A program made the position numbers and the translations under genes. The notes below the pieces were generated by a model. It searched no databases. It was not told the origin of the DNA and was given only the letters and a program-made list of their open reading frames with translations. Below, in pieces: positions 63,982 through 64,000 of a stretch of DNA of 64,000 bases; the stretch's first letter is position 1; each line of letters starts with the position of its first letter. Source of the DNA: Hyphomicrobiales bacterium (GTDB lineage Bacteria > Pseudomonadota > Alphaproteobacteria > Rhizobiales > Rhizobiaceae); the NCBI GenBank assembly GCA_900469345.1, contig UBWZ01000010.1, positions 166,794 to 230,793 of the forward strand. The letters are read 5' to 3'.

Positions 63982-64000
63982 ATGGCAAAGAGCAAGTTTG
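63982..64000 (+). CDS. tuf: Elongation factor Tu, first six codons
   Basis: Only MAKSKF is visible before the window ends. This is the usual start of alphaproteobacterial EF-Tu, AGGAA lies before the ATG, and tRNA-Tyr/tRNA-Gly upstream is a known context of tuf. The call rests on six residues and context. Confidence 0.72.

Overview
The window looks like the main chromosome of a Rhizobiaceae member (Alphaproteobacteria, Hyphomicrobiales). The base composition is GC-rich. Core blocks in typical alphaproteobacterial order are present: rpsI-rplM, clpP-clpX-lon-hupB, and tRNA-Tyr/tRNA-Gly just before tuf. The rkpAGH genes and several protein types common in this family point the same way. I saw no transposase, integrase, CRISPR array or phage gene.

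Layout. 1-3.5 kb: the end of a sensor histidine kinase, a flavin amine oxidase, and small proteins. 3.5-11.7 kb: polysaccharide locus A, with Wzy-like polymerase, initiating sugar-phosphate transferase, GT4 glycosyltransferase, Wza-like export lipoprotein, Wzc-like co-polymerase and CelD-type acetyltransferase. Its linear order fits what I recall of the Agrobacterium upp (unipolar polysaccharide) cluster, and its three promoter regions carry CtrA-like boxes. 11.8-20.7 kb: housekeeping (ctaA, argC, speB, rpsI, rplM, metY, exoD). 20.7-28.2 kb: accessory metabolism and signalling (cupin, divergent MarR/SDR pair, lrgAB, P450, ggt, diguanylate cyclase). 28.5-34.8 kb: proteostasis block (clpP, clpX, lon, hupB) and an exported pyrophosphatase. 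34.9-39.6 kb: a YhaO/YhaN (Mre11/Rad50-like) pair. 40.7-50.4 kb: rkpA-rkpG-rkpH, a 2477-residue highly reducing PKS followed by an alpha-oxoamine synthase and a short-chain reductase. 50.4-59.5 kb: a PPP-type phosphatase, a LapG-like periplasmic protease, then polysaccharide locus B (Wzy, Wza, a secreted Gly/Ser-rich protein, a full Wzc tyrosine autokinase, a membrane protein). 59.7-64 kb: an ArsR/SRPBCC pair, cysQ, rlmB, two tRNAs and the first codons of tuf.

How the genes work together. The main theme is cell-surface glycan and lipid assembly. Locus A holds the initiating enzyme, one glycosyltransferase, polymerase and export parts, but its co-polymerase has lost a normal kinase Walker A. 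Locus B has export, polymerase and an intact tyrosine kinase but no glycosyltransferase. The rkpAGH operon is predicted to build a long-chain amino-lipid by the logic known from fungal fumonisin synthesis: PKS chain, release by a PLP enzyme, ketone reduction. The remaining genes are mostly ordinary core metabolism. All functional statements rest on motifs read by eye. No database or structure search was possible.
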